From contig JAHLJT010009436.1 of NCBI GenBank assembly GCA_031308135.1, positions 223,172,899-223,236,898 on the forward strand: a DNA stretch of 64,000 nt. Direction: 5' to 3'. The position numbers and the translations under genes are program-made. This document shows, piece by piece, positions 1-11,649 of this stretch. The DNA comes from Acheta domesticus (Eukaryota; Arthropoda; Insecta; Orthoptera; Gryllidae). The notes below the pieces were generated by a model that was not told where the DNA came from, searched no databases, and saw only the letters and a program-made list of their open reading frames with translations. Numbering within the stretch: the stretch's first letter is position 1; every line of letters starts with the position of its first letter.

Positions 1-840
1 TTGAGAATTGTAAGTCATAAATTGAAATATTTCGGAAACAAATTATTAAAATTTAATATTATTAATATTAATGTAAAGAATTGAATTGGATTATAATATA
101 CATTTTTTTAATTTGAAAGTAATTCTTGACAAACATAAAAATTTATAACTATTATTTGACAATGAAAGTTTCTCGTTTAGTGCAGTTTTACATTCATTGT
201 TTGACGTTTAGAATGCATTACATGCTGCAGACGAGCTGCAATTATGTTGAGGAGGAGCTGCTCTGCATATTGCCGAAGGAAAAACGTGTCTTGTGTTGAA
301 GTTCATGGGAACGGGTCTACAGACATTATTCATGGTTTTGAATTCTAGTGTTGTTTGCAGAGAGATAATTTCCTAGCTGGTTCCACAAATAAACTACTCT
401 GTTGGTGAAGAACTTCCTTATAGGAATCTGACCAGATCTTGATTTTTTTAATTTAATGATATGATCCCAAAGATGTGTAGTGTTTGTTCTTAACCTAACT
501 GTACATCTGTGACATAGATCCCATGCATTATTTTAGTTTGTATAATTTATTAATTGCAAAATGTGTACACAAATTGCTGTGTACTGTAAACAAAATGAAA
601 CAAAATATATTAGAATATTAAAATTGACACTGAAATTGTTTTTCAAAGACGGCCAGTGTTGTATACAGTACTGTTGCAAAGAAAGAATCTGTTCATTAAT
701 TTGAAAAATTAAAATTAAAATTTAACACCTCCGTCAGACTTTATAATACGACTTAAAAGATTCCATACATTTGCAGCATCCTTTCCTTGATTTTGTGTGC
801 CCAGTGACCAATATTCCTTTCTTGCAACGACATCAGAAAA
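1..840. other. AT-rich sequence, nothing recognised
   Basis: No coding exon, tRNA-like promoter or terminal repeat was found here. The sequence is low-GC and lacks the motifs of the repeat families seen elsewhere in the window. Confidence 0.5.
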
Positions 841-992
841 TACTATATGCGCGTTACGCCATTATCAATGCCCAAGTAGATCGTGCGCACTGTGCGGACA
901 AGCGAGGAACCAGCCTCAAACAGGCTTCAGAAAATTTGCCCACAAGGCGGCTAATTAACACACCTATCTCTTTACCTTACACCGTGATTTAT
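841..992 (+). repeat. Fragment of a repeat also present at 63410-63906
   Basis: Bases 897-957 match the reverse complement of about 63412-63471 at roughly 90 percent over 60 bp (shared core CTTCAGAAAATTTGCCC). The block CTTACACCGTGAT near 974 recurs in the same orientation at 63771 and, in a variant, near 63895. This looks like a piece of a mobile element that uses CTTACACCGTGA as an end. The superfamily is not determined. Confidence 0.6.
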
Positions 993-1400
993 ATGTACGT
1001 ATACGAGAAAGTACTCGTGACACTTTCTCGTCCTAGTTAGTATTTCTAATTTCTTTGGCCTGAGTTAGCTTTTCGGTCTTGCTCCATCCTTTTGCAGCTG
1101 TCATTTATCGCTGTCTAAAGTATATTTTTTTTATTTCCTCAATTTTTGTTAATTTATATTACTTTAAGAACGTTACAGAAGAGGAAAATATTTTTTCTAT
1201 ATTGTGACAGTGCCCACTGCTCTCTGTCAATTACTTTCTCTTCCTATTATCGTCTCCTGTATTATTTCAATACCTTTCCTTTGTGGCTCTCACACGCAAC
1301 CAAGGACCTCTCTATAGATAGATGACCTCTTTAAAGAAAGAGAATTTCATGGAGACGTGGCAAATTGCATTTTGACAAAAAATGTACAGGATATGTTGAA
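993..1400 (+). repeat. Family R: 3' end of one copy joined to 5' part of another
   Basis: The 3' terminal motif of family R (TACGTATACGAGAAAGTA, near 996-1014) is followed within about 10 bp by the family's 5' motif CACTTTCTCGT. The 5' sequence then runs through blocks shared with the copies at 5296 and 29459 and with the internal piece at 11870 (GCTCTCACACGCAACCAA). The head-to-tail arrangement suggests one copy inserted at the end of another, or a tandem element. No protein is encoded. Confidence 0.55.
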
Positions 1401-1419
1401 GAAAACTAGTGGTGAACAG

Positions 1420-3010
1420 AATGGCACAGACTTTCCTGTATTAGTTTTCTATTTCCTTGGGTCTTCACTAGCTATTTGGAATTGCCATATACTCTTTCTT
1501 GCGAGTTGCCATCTATCACCACCAAAAGTACATTTGTTTTTTTCATTTTCTTAATTTTTCGGTTTTCTATTGGTAGAACAGAAACATTAATTTTAGAATA
1601 TTAGAGAACACAAAAACCTTGTCCTAAATGGCAATTTTCTTTTAAAAATTATGTGCCGTTTTAAAGAAAATTGCGTTTTAATACCACTGAAATTGCAAAA
1701 TTTGAAACTCATATTCACAGAAAATGTTTGAGTTTTCAAAATACTTTATTTGAAGTTCTTTGAAGCACGTACACTCACAAATATAATAATCTTTACAATT
1801 TGCTGGTAATGTGCATATATAAGATGTGAGAGATCTTTCAAAATATCACATTTGTATAATTTTTGAAAAAACAAAAAAGTAACTCGAAATAAACTTTACG
1901 TCATATTAAAAAGTGGAATTAGCTAGCACTATCCGTTACAAAAGTTTGAAGAAAAAATTGCAGCCAAATATGAGAAAACAGCGATTGAGTGTTTCTGAAA
2001 ATGCTACATTTTGAGCTCGTTTTCACAGAAAACGGTTGTGTTTTCGAGATACTTTACTTGACATTATTTAAAGATCATGTACTCGTAAATATAATAATGC
2101 GAACAATTCGCCGCTAATGGAAATAATAATGACGTGAGAGAAAAGTCAAAAAAATTACATTTTTGCAATTTTTGAAAAAAAAGAATACAGCAATATGGCG
2201 TTTATGTCATCTCATAGGGTACATTTAGCACTATTCCTACCAAAAGTTTAAAGAAAAAATTTGAAGCCGTTTTTGAGAAAATCTTGTTTTGTATTTTTTT
2301 TAAATTGCACTTATTGCACGCAATATTGCGCGGAAACTACTAAAATTTTCAAAAAAATGTACATGACCTTTAAGAAAGAACTCACTATAAAGAAAAAATT
2401 TATTTGGAGGAAAAATCTCTTTCTTCAATTTTGTAGTTCCAGAAAGACGCCGAAACAAATTTTTAACTTTTGCAATTTTCGAAAATTCAGAGTTATCCGT
2501 GATAATCTGACCTATGCCACCTTAATAAGTGTATTTTTACTCTATTCTTTCGAGAAATTTAAAGAAAAAAATTGGTGCCGGTTTTGAGAAAATTTTGAAA
2601 ATGTACGGGGGGCTACGTGTAAAGTTCCCCCCAAATTTTACAGAATCTTTTTCAAAATCTCAAAACTTTGACTAGAACCAGATTGACCGGGGAATATACA
2701 TTTTAGGAGAAATAGTACGTATGGTTTAGGCGCTAGCAGTGTTCACAGACGGACAGACAGACGGACGTTTTCCTTTCAATTGGGTTTTCGGTATCAAGGA
2801 CCTAGAAAACAGGGTTTCTGGCAACACCACATGTTAGGGGATTTTTTCCCTTAATTTAGCAACTGGTATTATCCACTTTTTCGTTATTACGGCCCGGCGA
2901 ATGATTTTTTTCTGGCGAAAATTGGCAATTTTTTCGCCCAGCATTGCATAACTTTTCATACACTACCTGTATCTCTCCGTGTATACGTACGTATACGGGA
3001 AAGTAAAAAC
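1420..3010 (+). mobile_element. Family R, longest copy (~1.6 kb), non-coding
   Basis: It starts with GACTTTCCTGTATTAG and ends with TATACGGGAAAGTA, so the ends are imperfect inverted repeats of about 12-13 bp. The interior is AT-rich and holds the blocks that define the family: CGAAAATTCAGAGTT-like segments, CATGTAAAGT near 2607, GGACAGACAGACGGACG near 2750, and GCAACTGGTATTATCCAC near 2857. No ORF has recognisable homology. The short inverted ends suggest a non-autonomous DNA transposon, but no target-site duplication was found and the family is old and divergent. Confidence 0.55.
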
Positions 3011-3559
3011 GCGTCTAAATATCCGTTCAAATGCAACCCGCATCACGCGACAGCATGTCAAGATACATATAGTTAAATAACTCCTAAACTAAGCGTATTA
3101 ATGCTTTAAAAACTAAAACTTTAGTTTTCAGAATTTTTCAGAAAAGCTTCTAAACTATTTCACCTACACCTCTTAGATTTACACGGCGGATTGTAGGTAC
3201 ATTACAGTTTATCTTACAGGTACGACAGGAATTTTTATTTATAGAAACAGGTTAAATATGGCCATTTCCTATAGTACGTTTTTGAGGAAAATTGCTGTTT
3301 TTTCGTATGTTATTCGTAAATTACCGGAAAACTAACCTTCTGTTGGAGAAATGCTTATCACCTGTGTATTTGCCATTCAATTTCAGGGAGAGCCATCTTC
3401 AGTCTTACCTCCGCTCTCACTTCCTCTCTCGTCTCTATCGTCACCTACTTCATGCAAATTCAGTGGTTTACGATTTATTTATAGCAAAGGTTGAAAGGTA
3501 GTGGAAAACCCCTTCGGTACAATAATTTAGCAGAGAATTTGCCGACCAACTAAATTAAC

Positions 3560-3945
3560 CAAAATGTTTAAATCTTGAACGTTCTTCACAGTATCACACA
3601 AAATTTATTGGAAAACAATGGCGCCTTTGTTTTGAAAATGACCCAGGAGAGTTGATGTAAAGTACCCTCAAAATTAAAATATTTATTTCAAATTCAAGGG
3701 GCCGTGACGTAATCCAGATCGATTGGTGATTATCAATTTTGGTGAGAATCGCCTGAACGGTTTAGGCGCTTGCCTTAAATTTAGCAACTGGATTTATCCT
3801 CTTGTTCGTTACAAGGGCTGGGTAATGAAGAGTTTTTGTGCCGAAAATTCGCCGCTTTTTCCCGCAGCATTACATAACTTTCCCTTCTTAAGAAGTATCT
3901 ACTTAAAGCGAGAAAATAAAAATCAGGCCAGATTTCGAGTTTCAC
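3560..3945 (+). repeat. Family R, 3' fragment
   Basis: It matches the 3' half of the family: GATGTAAAGTACCC, CCAGATCGATTGG, GAACGGTTTAGGCGCT, then AGCAACTGGATTTATCC, ending in GCGAGAAAATA. The polypurine GGACAGACGG block found in most other copies is missing. Confidence 0.6.
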
Positions 3946-4009
3946 TAGCTGAAAGGTCCCTAGTCAGAATAAGTGTTACAAAGTTCTGAACAGAGTTGGA
4001 TGTTTGATT

Positions 4010-4530
4010 CATCAGACCTGCTTCAACTGATGCCATTGCAATGCCTCTGACCTGGAGGTTTTAAGGTTTGAGTCCCGACGGGCCAGTATTTGCGACACTA
4101 GCTAGATTGTTAGGTCAAATTCAGTCGCTGTCTACAGGAAAAATCTAGTGGTCGGCTACTCTGATAGGAATTTTTCCGTGAATTTACCGACAGCAAGAAA
4201 ATCCCGGAACAGTACCCTAACAAACGGGCCATGGACCGCGCGCGATCTTTCCTTCCTCTTGCTTGACTCATCCTCACTCCTTACTTACACACACATGTTC
4301 TACACTACCGCACATGCTGGGATACCAATCGGGTGCTTAGAGCTCGTCCTGGTTGATGCGGTGGCTCGCTTGTGAGAGAGAACTGATTGTGTAGAACCTC
4401 GCAAATGGACGTGTAATTCGGCGTCGCATTTCGCCATCCTGAGGTAGATCATGTCCACCTCCCGTGGAGAATAAACATGCCTTTCCTTACGGGGCTAATG
4501 GCCAGAAGAGTTACGGAGCCCGGAATCACT
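4010..4530 (+). mobile_element. SINE-A copy, near full length, diverged
   Basis: SINE-A consensus order, as I read it across copies: a tRNA-like head with A box (GTGGCTCAGGGC) and B box (GGTTCGAGTCCC); a TCGAATTCAGCCGCTGTCTG region; a middle with ACGGGCCACGGACCG; a CCATCCAGCGGGGGAAGATC region; and an end GACGCGCCCGGAATCAC followed by (TCAA)n. This copy has the B box at about 4069 (GGTTTGAGTCCC) and the CCCGGAATCACTAAT end at about 4520. The A box is degraded. It is non-coding and would have been copied by a LINE reverse transcriptase in trans. Confidence 0.8.
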
Positions 4531-5267
4531 AATACATAAAACAAACAAGATGCTGATATCTAGGCAACCCCACATTCAAAGTTTTTTCGGAATGCACACG
4601 AGTTCTCCTAGTTTGCATCTGAATGTGACCCGCCAACATCTGGTCATTCGGTATTGCCTAAAAATTAGGGGCAACTGATACATGAAGTTCCTCACTGCAT
4701 GTTCATTGGCAAACAGTGTTAATTTTTGATCCCTCTTCATGCCCTAAAATTTATAACATTATTCTAAGTCATCCTGTATTTACCCATATAGTCCACTATT
4801 TTCGGAAATATTTTCAGTTTTTAAGGTTTTACATTTAGTACATATATATTTTTAACATTTTCTTAATTTTCGATCCTTACACGTCCTTTTTTTGAAGATC
4901 TAATTGAACATTCACCACCATTGCTTCATGTGACACATATCTTGAATTAATGCAATCTGATATTTTCATCTCGAATTGAGGCATTCCACGTCAAATCACA
5001 CACTCAGAAAACATCACTATGTTTAGTGACTTGGAACATTTTTTGTGAGGTCTATGGTTGAAAATAGGTGACACGTATTTGTTGTTTTTTTTAATCCCAA
5101 CTCTTTCAGAAATATTACCAATAATTTTTCTCTGAATTGTGCGCGAGCTAAAGGTTTAATTTTTTGCGCAAATACCGTTTCCTTCATAAACATAAAAGTA
5201 CACTTAAATTTATCTTATAAAGATGTACTTGCACTTTTTACATAGGTCAACATTACTATTATTTGTA

Positions 5268-6005
5268 AACTAGTGGTGCTACAGAATGGCAGAGACTTTC
5301 CCGTATTAGTTTTCTATTTCCTTGGGTCTGCGCTAGCTATTCGGAATTGCCACACACTCTTGCCAGCTGCAATCTATCGCCGCCCAAAGTACATTTTCTT
5401 TTACATTTTCTGACGTTTTTGGTTTCCTAATGGTAGAATGGCAATATTCACTTTAGAATATTAAATAACACAAAACCTAGTCATAATCTTTTTGAAGGAA
5501 AAATCTGTATCTTTAATTGTGTAGTTGTTGGAAGACGACAAAAAATTCAAACTTTTGCATTTTCGAAAAGTTATGTATGGAAATCTGACCTATGCCGATG
5601 TGTATTTTACTCTATTCTTACACGAAATTTAGAGAAAATATTTGTAGCCGTTTTTTAGAAAATTTCGAAAATGGCCGGGGGCTTCATGTAAAGTACCTTC
5701 AAATTTTGAAGAAACTTTTTCAAAATCGCGGCGCCTCCAATGGAACCATGTCGAGCGGGCAATATCCATTTTGGAAAAAGTCAGGCACTAGTGGTGTTTA
5801 CAGTCTGACGGACAGACGATGAACAGACGGATTGACCGACGGACTAATAACAATGTCAATGGACGCGCCCAGAAACACAAAATACTTTATCAAATAATCA
5901 ATGTGTACTTTTTCACATTTTCACAATTTTCCGGAGATCTGAAAAATTTCAAAAGTTGCAAATTTTGGAAAACTGAAAATTATGAATTTCCCACGTTTCT
6001 TTTGC
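5268..6005 (+). repeat. Family R copy, internally shortened
   Basis: It opens with GTGGTGCTACAGAATGGCAG and GACTTTCCCGTATTAG, closely matching the start at 1408-1450. It continues through CTTCATGTAAAGTACC near 5682 to the GACGGACAGACG block near 5808. The last 120 bp carry more of the family's AT-rich interior out of the usual order, so the copy is rearranged. Confidence 0.6.
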
Positions 6006-6344
6006 TGTAGGGGGTGTTTCATGCTGAGGGATTTGTAGGATACAACTAACAATGTTACTACATTATGTATCCGTTACAATTAATATCAGAAAATTTTAGC
6101 ACCAGTATTTTATTACGTCGAGGATGTGCCTTTACGGAGATTTAGCGTTAGCAGCACCCTTTGGTGTCACAGTTTGGAGAGTGTGAGAACCGGGAGTCCT
6201 AAGAGTAAAAGCCTCTATACACTTTATACAACATTGATCACGCGATTGCCTCTTATCATTTTACGATAAGCCATGCAAAAACTCTATTAGTGTACCAGTA
6301 TATTGACAACCCGATGAATTGCTTTTCCTAGACGACGTGACCCC

Positions 6345-6852
6345 TCTACCGGCTTAGGTGGCTCAGTGCATCAATTGATGTCACTGCAGTGCGTTTGACC
6401 GGAAGGTCTTGGGGTTCGATTCCAGAAGGTGGCAGGATTTTCGACACTTGCTAGAGAGTTATATCGACGTCAGCCGCTGTCTGGAAGAGAAGTCTAGCGG
6501 CCGGCTGCTCTGATCGGTAGTTTTTTTTCGTGATTTCACCGATCAACACCACGCGAATGCCGGAGCAGCACCCTAACAAACGGGCCACGGACGCGATCTT
6601 CCTTCTCCTTCCACGTCCTTTCCTCACCACTTACATGCACGCGCTTATATTTACATGCGCTTATACAGGCTGGAGCGGTGCCCTTCTGGTTGGACAAACC
6701 TGTATGGAGAAAACCCCGCCAGGCGACATAGATCGGCGCCGGATCCATCCAGCGGATACACGGAGATCTTCCCTCGCGCATCCAGAGGGGGAAGATCACA
6801 GCCACCTCCCTCGATAAAACACTTACTGACTTAACCTTAGCATCCGGAATGA
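6345..6852 (+). mobile_element. SINE-A copy directly upstream of the gene promoter
   Basis: This is a near-complete SINE-A. The A-box region AGGTGGCTCAGTGC is at about 6356, the B box GGGTTCGATTCC at about 6412, and the tail motif GCATCCGGAATGACTAA at about 6840. Its 3' end lies only about 230 bp upstream of the predicted transcription start of the phospho-lyase gene, in the same orientation, and runs straight into the CpG-rich promoter. Confidence 0.8.
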
Positions 6853-7136
6853 CTAAACAACCACGTGCACCCCGACCGCGTCGCGTCGCTCCGCGCCGCG
6901 CCGTCGAACTTCGCGCGAACGTCCCCGTCCCCCACTTGCTCCGCCGCTGGGCGACCAATGGCGTGCGCGCTGGCGGCGGAATCGCGCGCGGGGCGGGCGG
7001 GGAGCGGCGCGGCGCGGCGCGGCGCGCGCTTGCGACGTCGCACGCCTACTTATAAGCGGCACGCGACGCCAGCCGCCGCCAGTGCTCGAAGGAGTGCAGT
7101 CGCAACGCTCGCGCCGCCGCCGCCGCCGCCTTCGCC
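6853..7136 (+). promoter_or_regulatory. CpG-rich TATA promoter and 5' UTR of the ETNPPL-like gene
   Basis: GC and CpG content rise sharply between the upstream SINE and exon 1. Visible elements in order: a CCAAT box (6955-6959), a GC box (GGGGCGGGCGGGG, about 6990-7002), a perfect 12-bp palindrome TGCGACGTCGCA (7031-7042), a TATA box TATAAG (7051-7056) and an initiator-like CCAGTG whose A is at 7081, exactly 30 bp from the first T of the TATA. This predicts a 56-nt 5' UTR rich in CGCCGC triplets. The element order fits a focused arthropod promoter; the actual start site and the factors binding it are inferred. Confidence 0.75.
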
Positions 7137-7198
7137 ATGGACTCGCTCGAGCAGATGCCCAAAGGAGACACCATGCGCCTCCGAAAGAGGCACATCGG
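7137..7198 (+). CDS. ETNPPL: Ethanolamine-phosphate phospho-lyase-like, coding exon 1
   Basis: This is the first coding exon of a class III PLP-dependent aminotransferase-fold enzyme. In vertebrates ETNPPL splits phosphoethanolamine to acetaldehyde, ammonia and phosphate, and its paralogue PHYKPL acts on 5-phosphohydroxylysine; insect homologues are usually named after one of the two. The exon reads MDSLEQMPKGDTMRLRKRHI plus two bases of a Gly codon. The RLRKRHIG segment is the conserved N-terminal motif of the family. The start ATG has a strong context (GCCATGG). An internal Met at codon 7 or 13 is less likely because the first is best placed. The exon ends in phase 2 at a consensus donor (GG/GTGAGC). 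It joins exon 2 in frame, restoring Gly. The active-site Lys region is outside the window. Confidence 0.88.
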
Positions 7199-7203
7199 GT
7201 GAG

Positions 7204-9856
7204 CCCCGCCTTTTCTTTTATTCATTCGGTGATTGCGAATTCGCAACTCGCTTCTTGGTTTTTTCTTGAATAATGCCTGTTTTTTTTTCTTTCAGTTGAT
7301 TAGATTCACAGTCTCGTTAATTGTAAATACTGGTCTGTAAAATGAACTTTTAATCACTCTTAAAACGTATGCTTCTCTATTTTCACGTATTTTTCTTACG
7401 ACAAACATTTCATATTGCCAGGAAGCAGTGCACTAAGCTTTAGAGTTTATCAGCGCCTTCGAATAAATTAGGAAATTGTATTCTTCTGACTATTTATGAA
7501 CAGTATCCTGTGATTCATGCTGTTACTTCTGAATCACAAGCATTACGATCAGTGATGAGTGTTTGGCAACTCCCGTTACATAATATTTTTACGTCCCAAT
7601 TGTTGTGATTAGCGCTCCCGCTTTCGCACTCGGGGTCGTGATCACCTGCCGCAAACCAGATACGTCTCGTTTAAAAGAGGCTATCTAGTTCCCTCTGCCT
7701 TTCATTTCATCAGATTTTCATCATCATTGACGTCCACTGATCATTTTTTTCCATGGAATGCATGCAAGCTTATTTAATTTACACCTCCACCCCTCGTAAT
7801 TCTCCATTCATTTTTTTAATAAAAAGCATTTCTGAACGTTCTGACATGTATGAGTTACATTAATCAATAATTAAATAAATGGAGGAAATATTCTTTCAAC
7901 TTCATAAGGAAGATATTTCAGGAACATGAATTACTCAATTATCTTCTCAATTTTGGCTTTAATTTCACTAAAAATCCATAATCAGCCTATTTAAAAAAGA
8001 ATAACATTAGTTAATAAATGATCTATATCCTTCCAAAGGTCCTCATTATCAAAAACGTTTTTGAATCTACTAATTTTTTTTCGCAAAATAAGATATATTT
8101 TCATTTCAATGGAAAATGTACCATGAGATTCAAAAACATATTCTCAGGAAGCTATCACTTCAGCATGAAAATGTACTATTGATTACTAGCAAATCAATGC
8201 TAATGTTCAGATTCATTAAGAAAGATTGCCTGGAAAGGTAACTCTACTTGCTGTAAATGTCCTTTTTCTGTAATTCAGAGTTTGTGTTTCTACTCGTACT
8301 TCATCTCGCATTTCTCTTTTTTAGTAAGTGCAGACCATTAATACATAATGATTGACATATTACTATTTTCGCATAAACACACAAAAACTACAAAGTATGA
8401 TAAAACGGAAACATTTTAAGTAGTCACCGCTTTAAATGTGCAGCCTAATTCCGGGTTCTGCCTTGTATTATTCGTAGACAATATAATTTCCTTCAAATAT
8501 GTTTTCTGCATTTTGCAGTTTTTATTTTTTCATTTTCTCATTTAATCTGTGTTTATTTAATTTTTTGAGGTCCCTAATGGTGTTGAGACAATTTACGTAT
8601 ACATGTTATAACGAATTTTATTTTTCTAATTATTAATTATTATTTTATTCTGCCCGAGATTCGGCAAATCAATCATAACGAAACTCTCTAATTCCTATTA
8701 CAGATTACATATATTGCAGATTCTTTAAGATAGGCGATTATTTGTGGTCTACTAAGTTCCACTGATATTAGGAATATTATTATTTCTATTGTTGCCCTTC
8801 TAGGCTCATTGATTCTCTCGGCGTTTTATTATTACACTGCTGATTTTACTTCCAAATTCAGTATTGGGTTCTGATATACAACATTAATTGTCTTATCTGA
8901 TGTATGTGTACGTGTAATTCTATACAAAATCACGATTACTGGAGAAAATTAGTATATTTTTCAATATATATCGTTATCTTCTGGGGGGATAAGTCCCCCT
9001 TCTGTGTGTGCCACTGAAATAATACACTTTACAAATTCCCCTTCGGTGTGTTAACTCCGTGATGTAAACAATACTGTGAACATGACAACGGGCGTGAGAC
9101 GACCATTCAAAAAGTGTTTTTTTCCACTTGAAACCTCCGTATCAGAATTTATGGTCAAGCAAACATCAAAACGAGCTAGTGTCCTTAGAGGATGTAAAAG
9201 ACATTCTTTTCAATTCGAAATCAAATAGTAAGTTTGATGCCGTTTCGTGTTTATTTCTTAGTTTCATTTTTTCATTAATTCTCGTTTTCATTTACGAAAG
9301 GTGCTCCTCTAGTGGCGTCAGTCTGCATTCATTTTGTTAAACACGTCATCACGTTGTATGCAATTAATGTACTATCTAATGATAGTAATAACTGACCTAT
9401 TTAGTTTGTCTGGACTGGGCTTAAGCTTAATAAGGAACGACAGTGTGGGTGCAACATCAACTTTGTAAGACTATGTTGAACCATGGTCCTTCGTAATTTC
9501 GCTTATGCCATAGCTTGAGATGTATGTGCCACCAGAATCTTTAAACCAGATCAGTGGATTACTTAATTTCGTAATTGTATTTAATTTCTTACTTAAATGA
9601 CGTCTTCTGGAGACAAAGCTAGTTGCTATGCCTACAGCTCATAAGATACACTATAATTTGTGCAATAATGTAATTATAGACATTTGTTTGGATATTTAAT
9701 ATATTGGGGAAAGGGTTATACTCTAAGACAGCGTAACTGAGAGTGAAACTAAGTAAAACATGGAAATAATGTATGCTTTTTAGAAAAAATAACACTTTGA
9801 AAACTCCAATTTATTCATCTTATTTTAATAACTACAACTAAGCAATTTATCATAGG
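7204..9856. other. Proximal intron 1, no repeat or exon recognised
   Basis: AT-rich sequence without a tRNA-like box, terminal repeat or coding match. The only local symmetry I saw is a short GGGGGATAAGTCCCCC palindrome near 8984. Proximal first-intron sequence is a usual place for enhancers, but I see no motif cluster that supports one here. Confidence 0.45.
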
Positions 9857-9952
9857 AAATACCACGAGTGCTTTGGCAATTGTCTATAAATCCCCAACTC
9901 GCGAAGCGATGAGGGGATTTATCTTAGAATTTCCAAAGCACGAGTGGTATTT
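9857..9952. repeat. Near-perfect 96-nt hairpin
   Basis: The left arm (9857-9895, starting AAATACCACGAGTGCTTTGG and ending AAATCCCC) and right arm (9913-9952, starting GGGGATTTAT and ending GAGTGGTATTT) pair with few mismatches. The 17-nt loop itself contains TCGCGAAGCGA. A long stem in either strand could be the core of a short foldback transposon or a pre-miRNA-like fold. The palindromic loop favours DNA symmetry, so I prefer the transposon. Confidence 0.75.
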
Positions 9953-10710
9953 AAAAGGACCATTCCTCGAATGAAATTACGGCCAACAGAGTTCGAAAAT
10001 GCGCCAAATATTGAAAATAAATGAAAGCTATGTTAAAATCAAAGAGGTTATGTTACAGTACATTTTATTGGACATTGACAAAGCGATCAATGTGTTCCGT
10101 CTCCTGAGATATACGAGACACAGTTTATGATTGGCCGGTGGGAAGAAGCGGTAAGAAGAATGGGATAGAAAAAGCGATAATTTTTTTGAGATATACGGCC
10201 CTAATTTGGGCTTTTTGTATGTAAAGTTTAATTTCGTGAGTGAAATAGTCAATATAATTTTCAGAAAGATTGTTGCTTAATTACTTTGTGTACTTCATTA
10301 GGAATTACACATGATTCTAAATTACGTATTTTTGAAAGCCAATCATAATTTTCAGTCATAATCATTGTCTTAATGCCGATAATAGCTTCATTGCTCCTTT
10401 AATATAGTTATTTCACATAATCCTCTATTACAAGGAAAATAATGAATATCTCTGTATATTTTCCCCTCCTTAGCCCGCCCTCAAAAATAACCCTGTTCCT
10501 TCTCAATCTTCTTGTCCTGTTCGTCTCACCCTCCCTCTCCCCATTCCCTGCCATGATCTTTACGATCACCATTGCTACCGCTATCGTTACTACGGGCAGC
10601 TGTAAACAGATGCATTGTTGCATATATCCGGCAAACATCCAGTGAAAATATTGATCTATAAATTATTCCTAATTGCGCTATTAGAATAAAAAAAATCCCA
10701 CCTAGATAGC
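9953..10710. other. Intronic sequence following the hairpin
   Basis: The first 60 bases (AAAGGACCATTCCTCG and onward) may belong to the same element as the hairpin. A pyrimidine-rich stretch at about 10460-10550 follows. No exon or known repeat was recognised. Confidence 0.4.
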
Positions 10711-10716
10711 AGAGGT

Positions 10717-10905
10717 CGCTAAGGCTAAAGGGCCGTAGCTGCCTCGGCTGGAAAGGTCGCGTGTTCGAACCCGCCTCGGGCATGGATGTTTGTGTGCGTT
10801 CGTGTTGTTCTTACGTTTCTTCCTACAGTTCCCCCTACAGATAAAACCATTACAGTGATCGTTATATGACAAAGTTGTTAAAAAGCGACCTAAAAAGAGT
10901 GAAAG
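10717..10905 (+). mobile_element. SINE-B copy (short tRNA-derived SINE)
   Basis: It starts with CGCTAAGGC, carries a B box GTGTTCGAACCCG at about 10761, and then the family marker CCTCGGGCATGG. The body then diverges from the copy at 31237 but keeps the length and the AAAAAGCGACCTAAAAAG end. No clear target-site duplication was found. Confidence 0.75.
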
Positions 10906-10929
10906 AGTGGGCATTTAAATTTTGATCTG

Positions 10930-11640
10930 AGGGGAAAGGAAGGGGGTAGAGTTCTTACCGTACGAAATTTCTTTCATACCGTAGTTTTTCTCTGGACATC
11001 AAGGTCAAGCGTACAAAATTTCATTAAGCTCGCCATAAAACAGAAGATTATATAAACAAACTTTATTTCTGTAAAAAATTTACTTATTTTTTTAAAAAAG
11101 CAGCCCTAGTTATGCCCGACAAAACACTTTTTCAATGGAAACTGCATTGACATTGGTTCAGTCGTTTCAGGGACTCTTTGAAATCACAGTTTTACACTCT
11201 AATTTTATTTATATCGGAGGTATTCGTGATTTTATTCGACGTTTCGGCGACAGATGAGTGCTGGAATGTTTTGTTAACTTTCTTTTCATGCTCAATTTCT
11301 AAAAGCGATGTAATTAAATCAAATATTTCGACAACTTTTTCAAACCAAAAACCAATACGTAAGGCATCAAAAATCGCACTACAGACTTTTCAAATGACTA
11401 CGTACATCCAGAGAATTGGTCTCATCTTTTAAATTAATGTTAAAGGAGAGAGAACGTAGAAAGTGATTCCGCACTATTGTGATCTATTTGGAGAATACAG
11501 CTTCTGTCTAATATCATTCAAAAATTAAATTGTATGAATATGTAAATAACTGATGGTGTTCCTAAAATGGATCGTGTCAGGTCATAAATATTACATTAAG
11601 AATACTGGAGTGGACTCTGATACAGCATTGTTTTGTATCA
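10930..11640. other. AT-rich intron, possible old LINE tail
   Basis: The stretch from about 11006 to 11185 (ACAAAATTTCATTAAGC, then GGTTCAGTCGTTTCAGGG) has the style of non-LTR retrotransposon 3' regions, but no reverse transcriptase sequence is left. An 84-codon ORF beginning here has a hydrophobic start but sits in this degraded sequence, so I do not call it a gene. Confidence 0.3.
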
Positions 11641-11649
11641 GAATGTTAC

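Noticed and set aside
6536..7273. Many overlapping ORFs of 60-140 codons on both strands
   Set aside because: They lie in a SINE and in the CpG-rich promoter. High GC removes stop codons in all frames; their Arg/Ala-rich translations have no homology I know.
10742..10790. Possible true tRNA gene (GTGTTCGAACCCG)
   Set aside because: The B box and A-box region are there, but no acceptor stem pairs and the sequence matches the SINE-B copy at 31237.
11178..11432. 84-codon ORF with hydrophobic N-terminus
   Set aside because: AT-rich, next to degraded retroelement-like sequence, no splice or promoter context.
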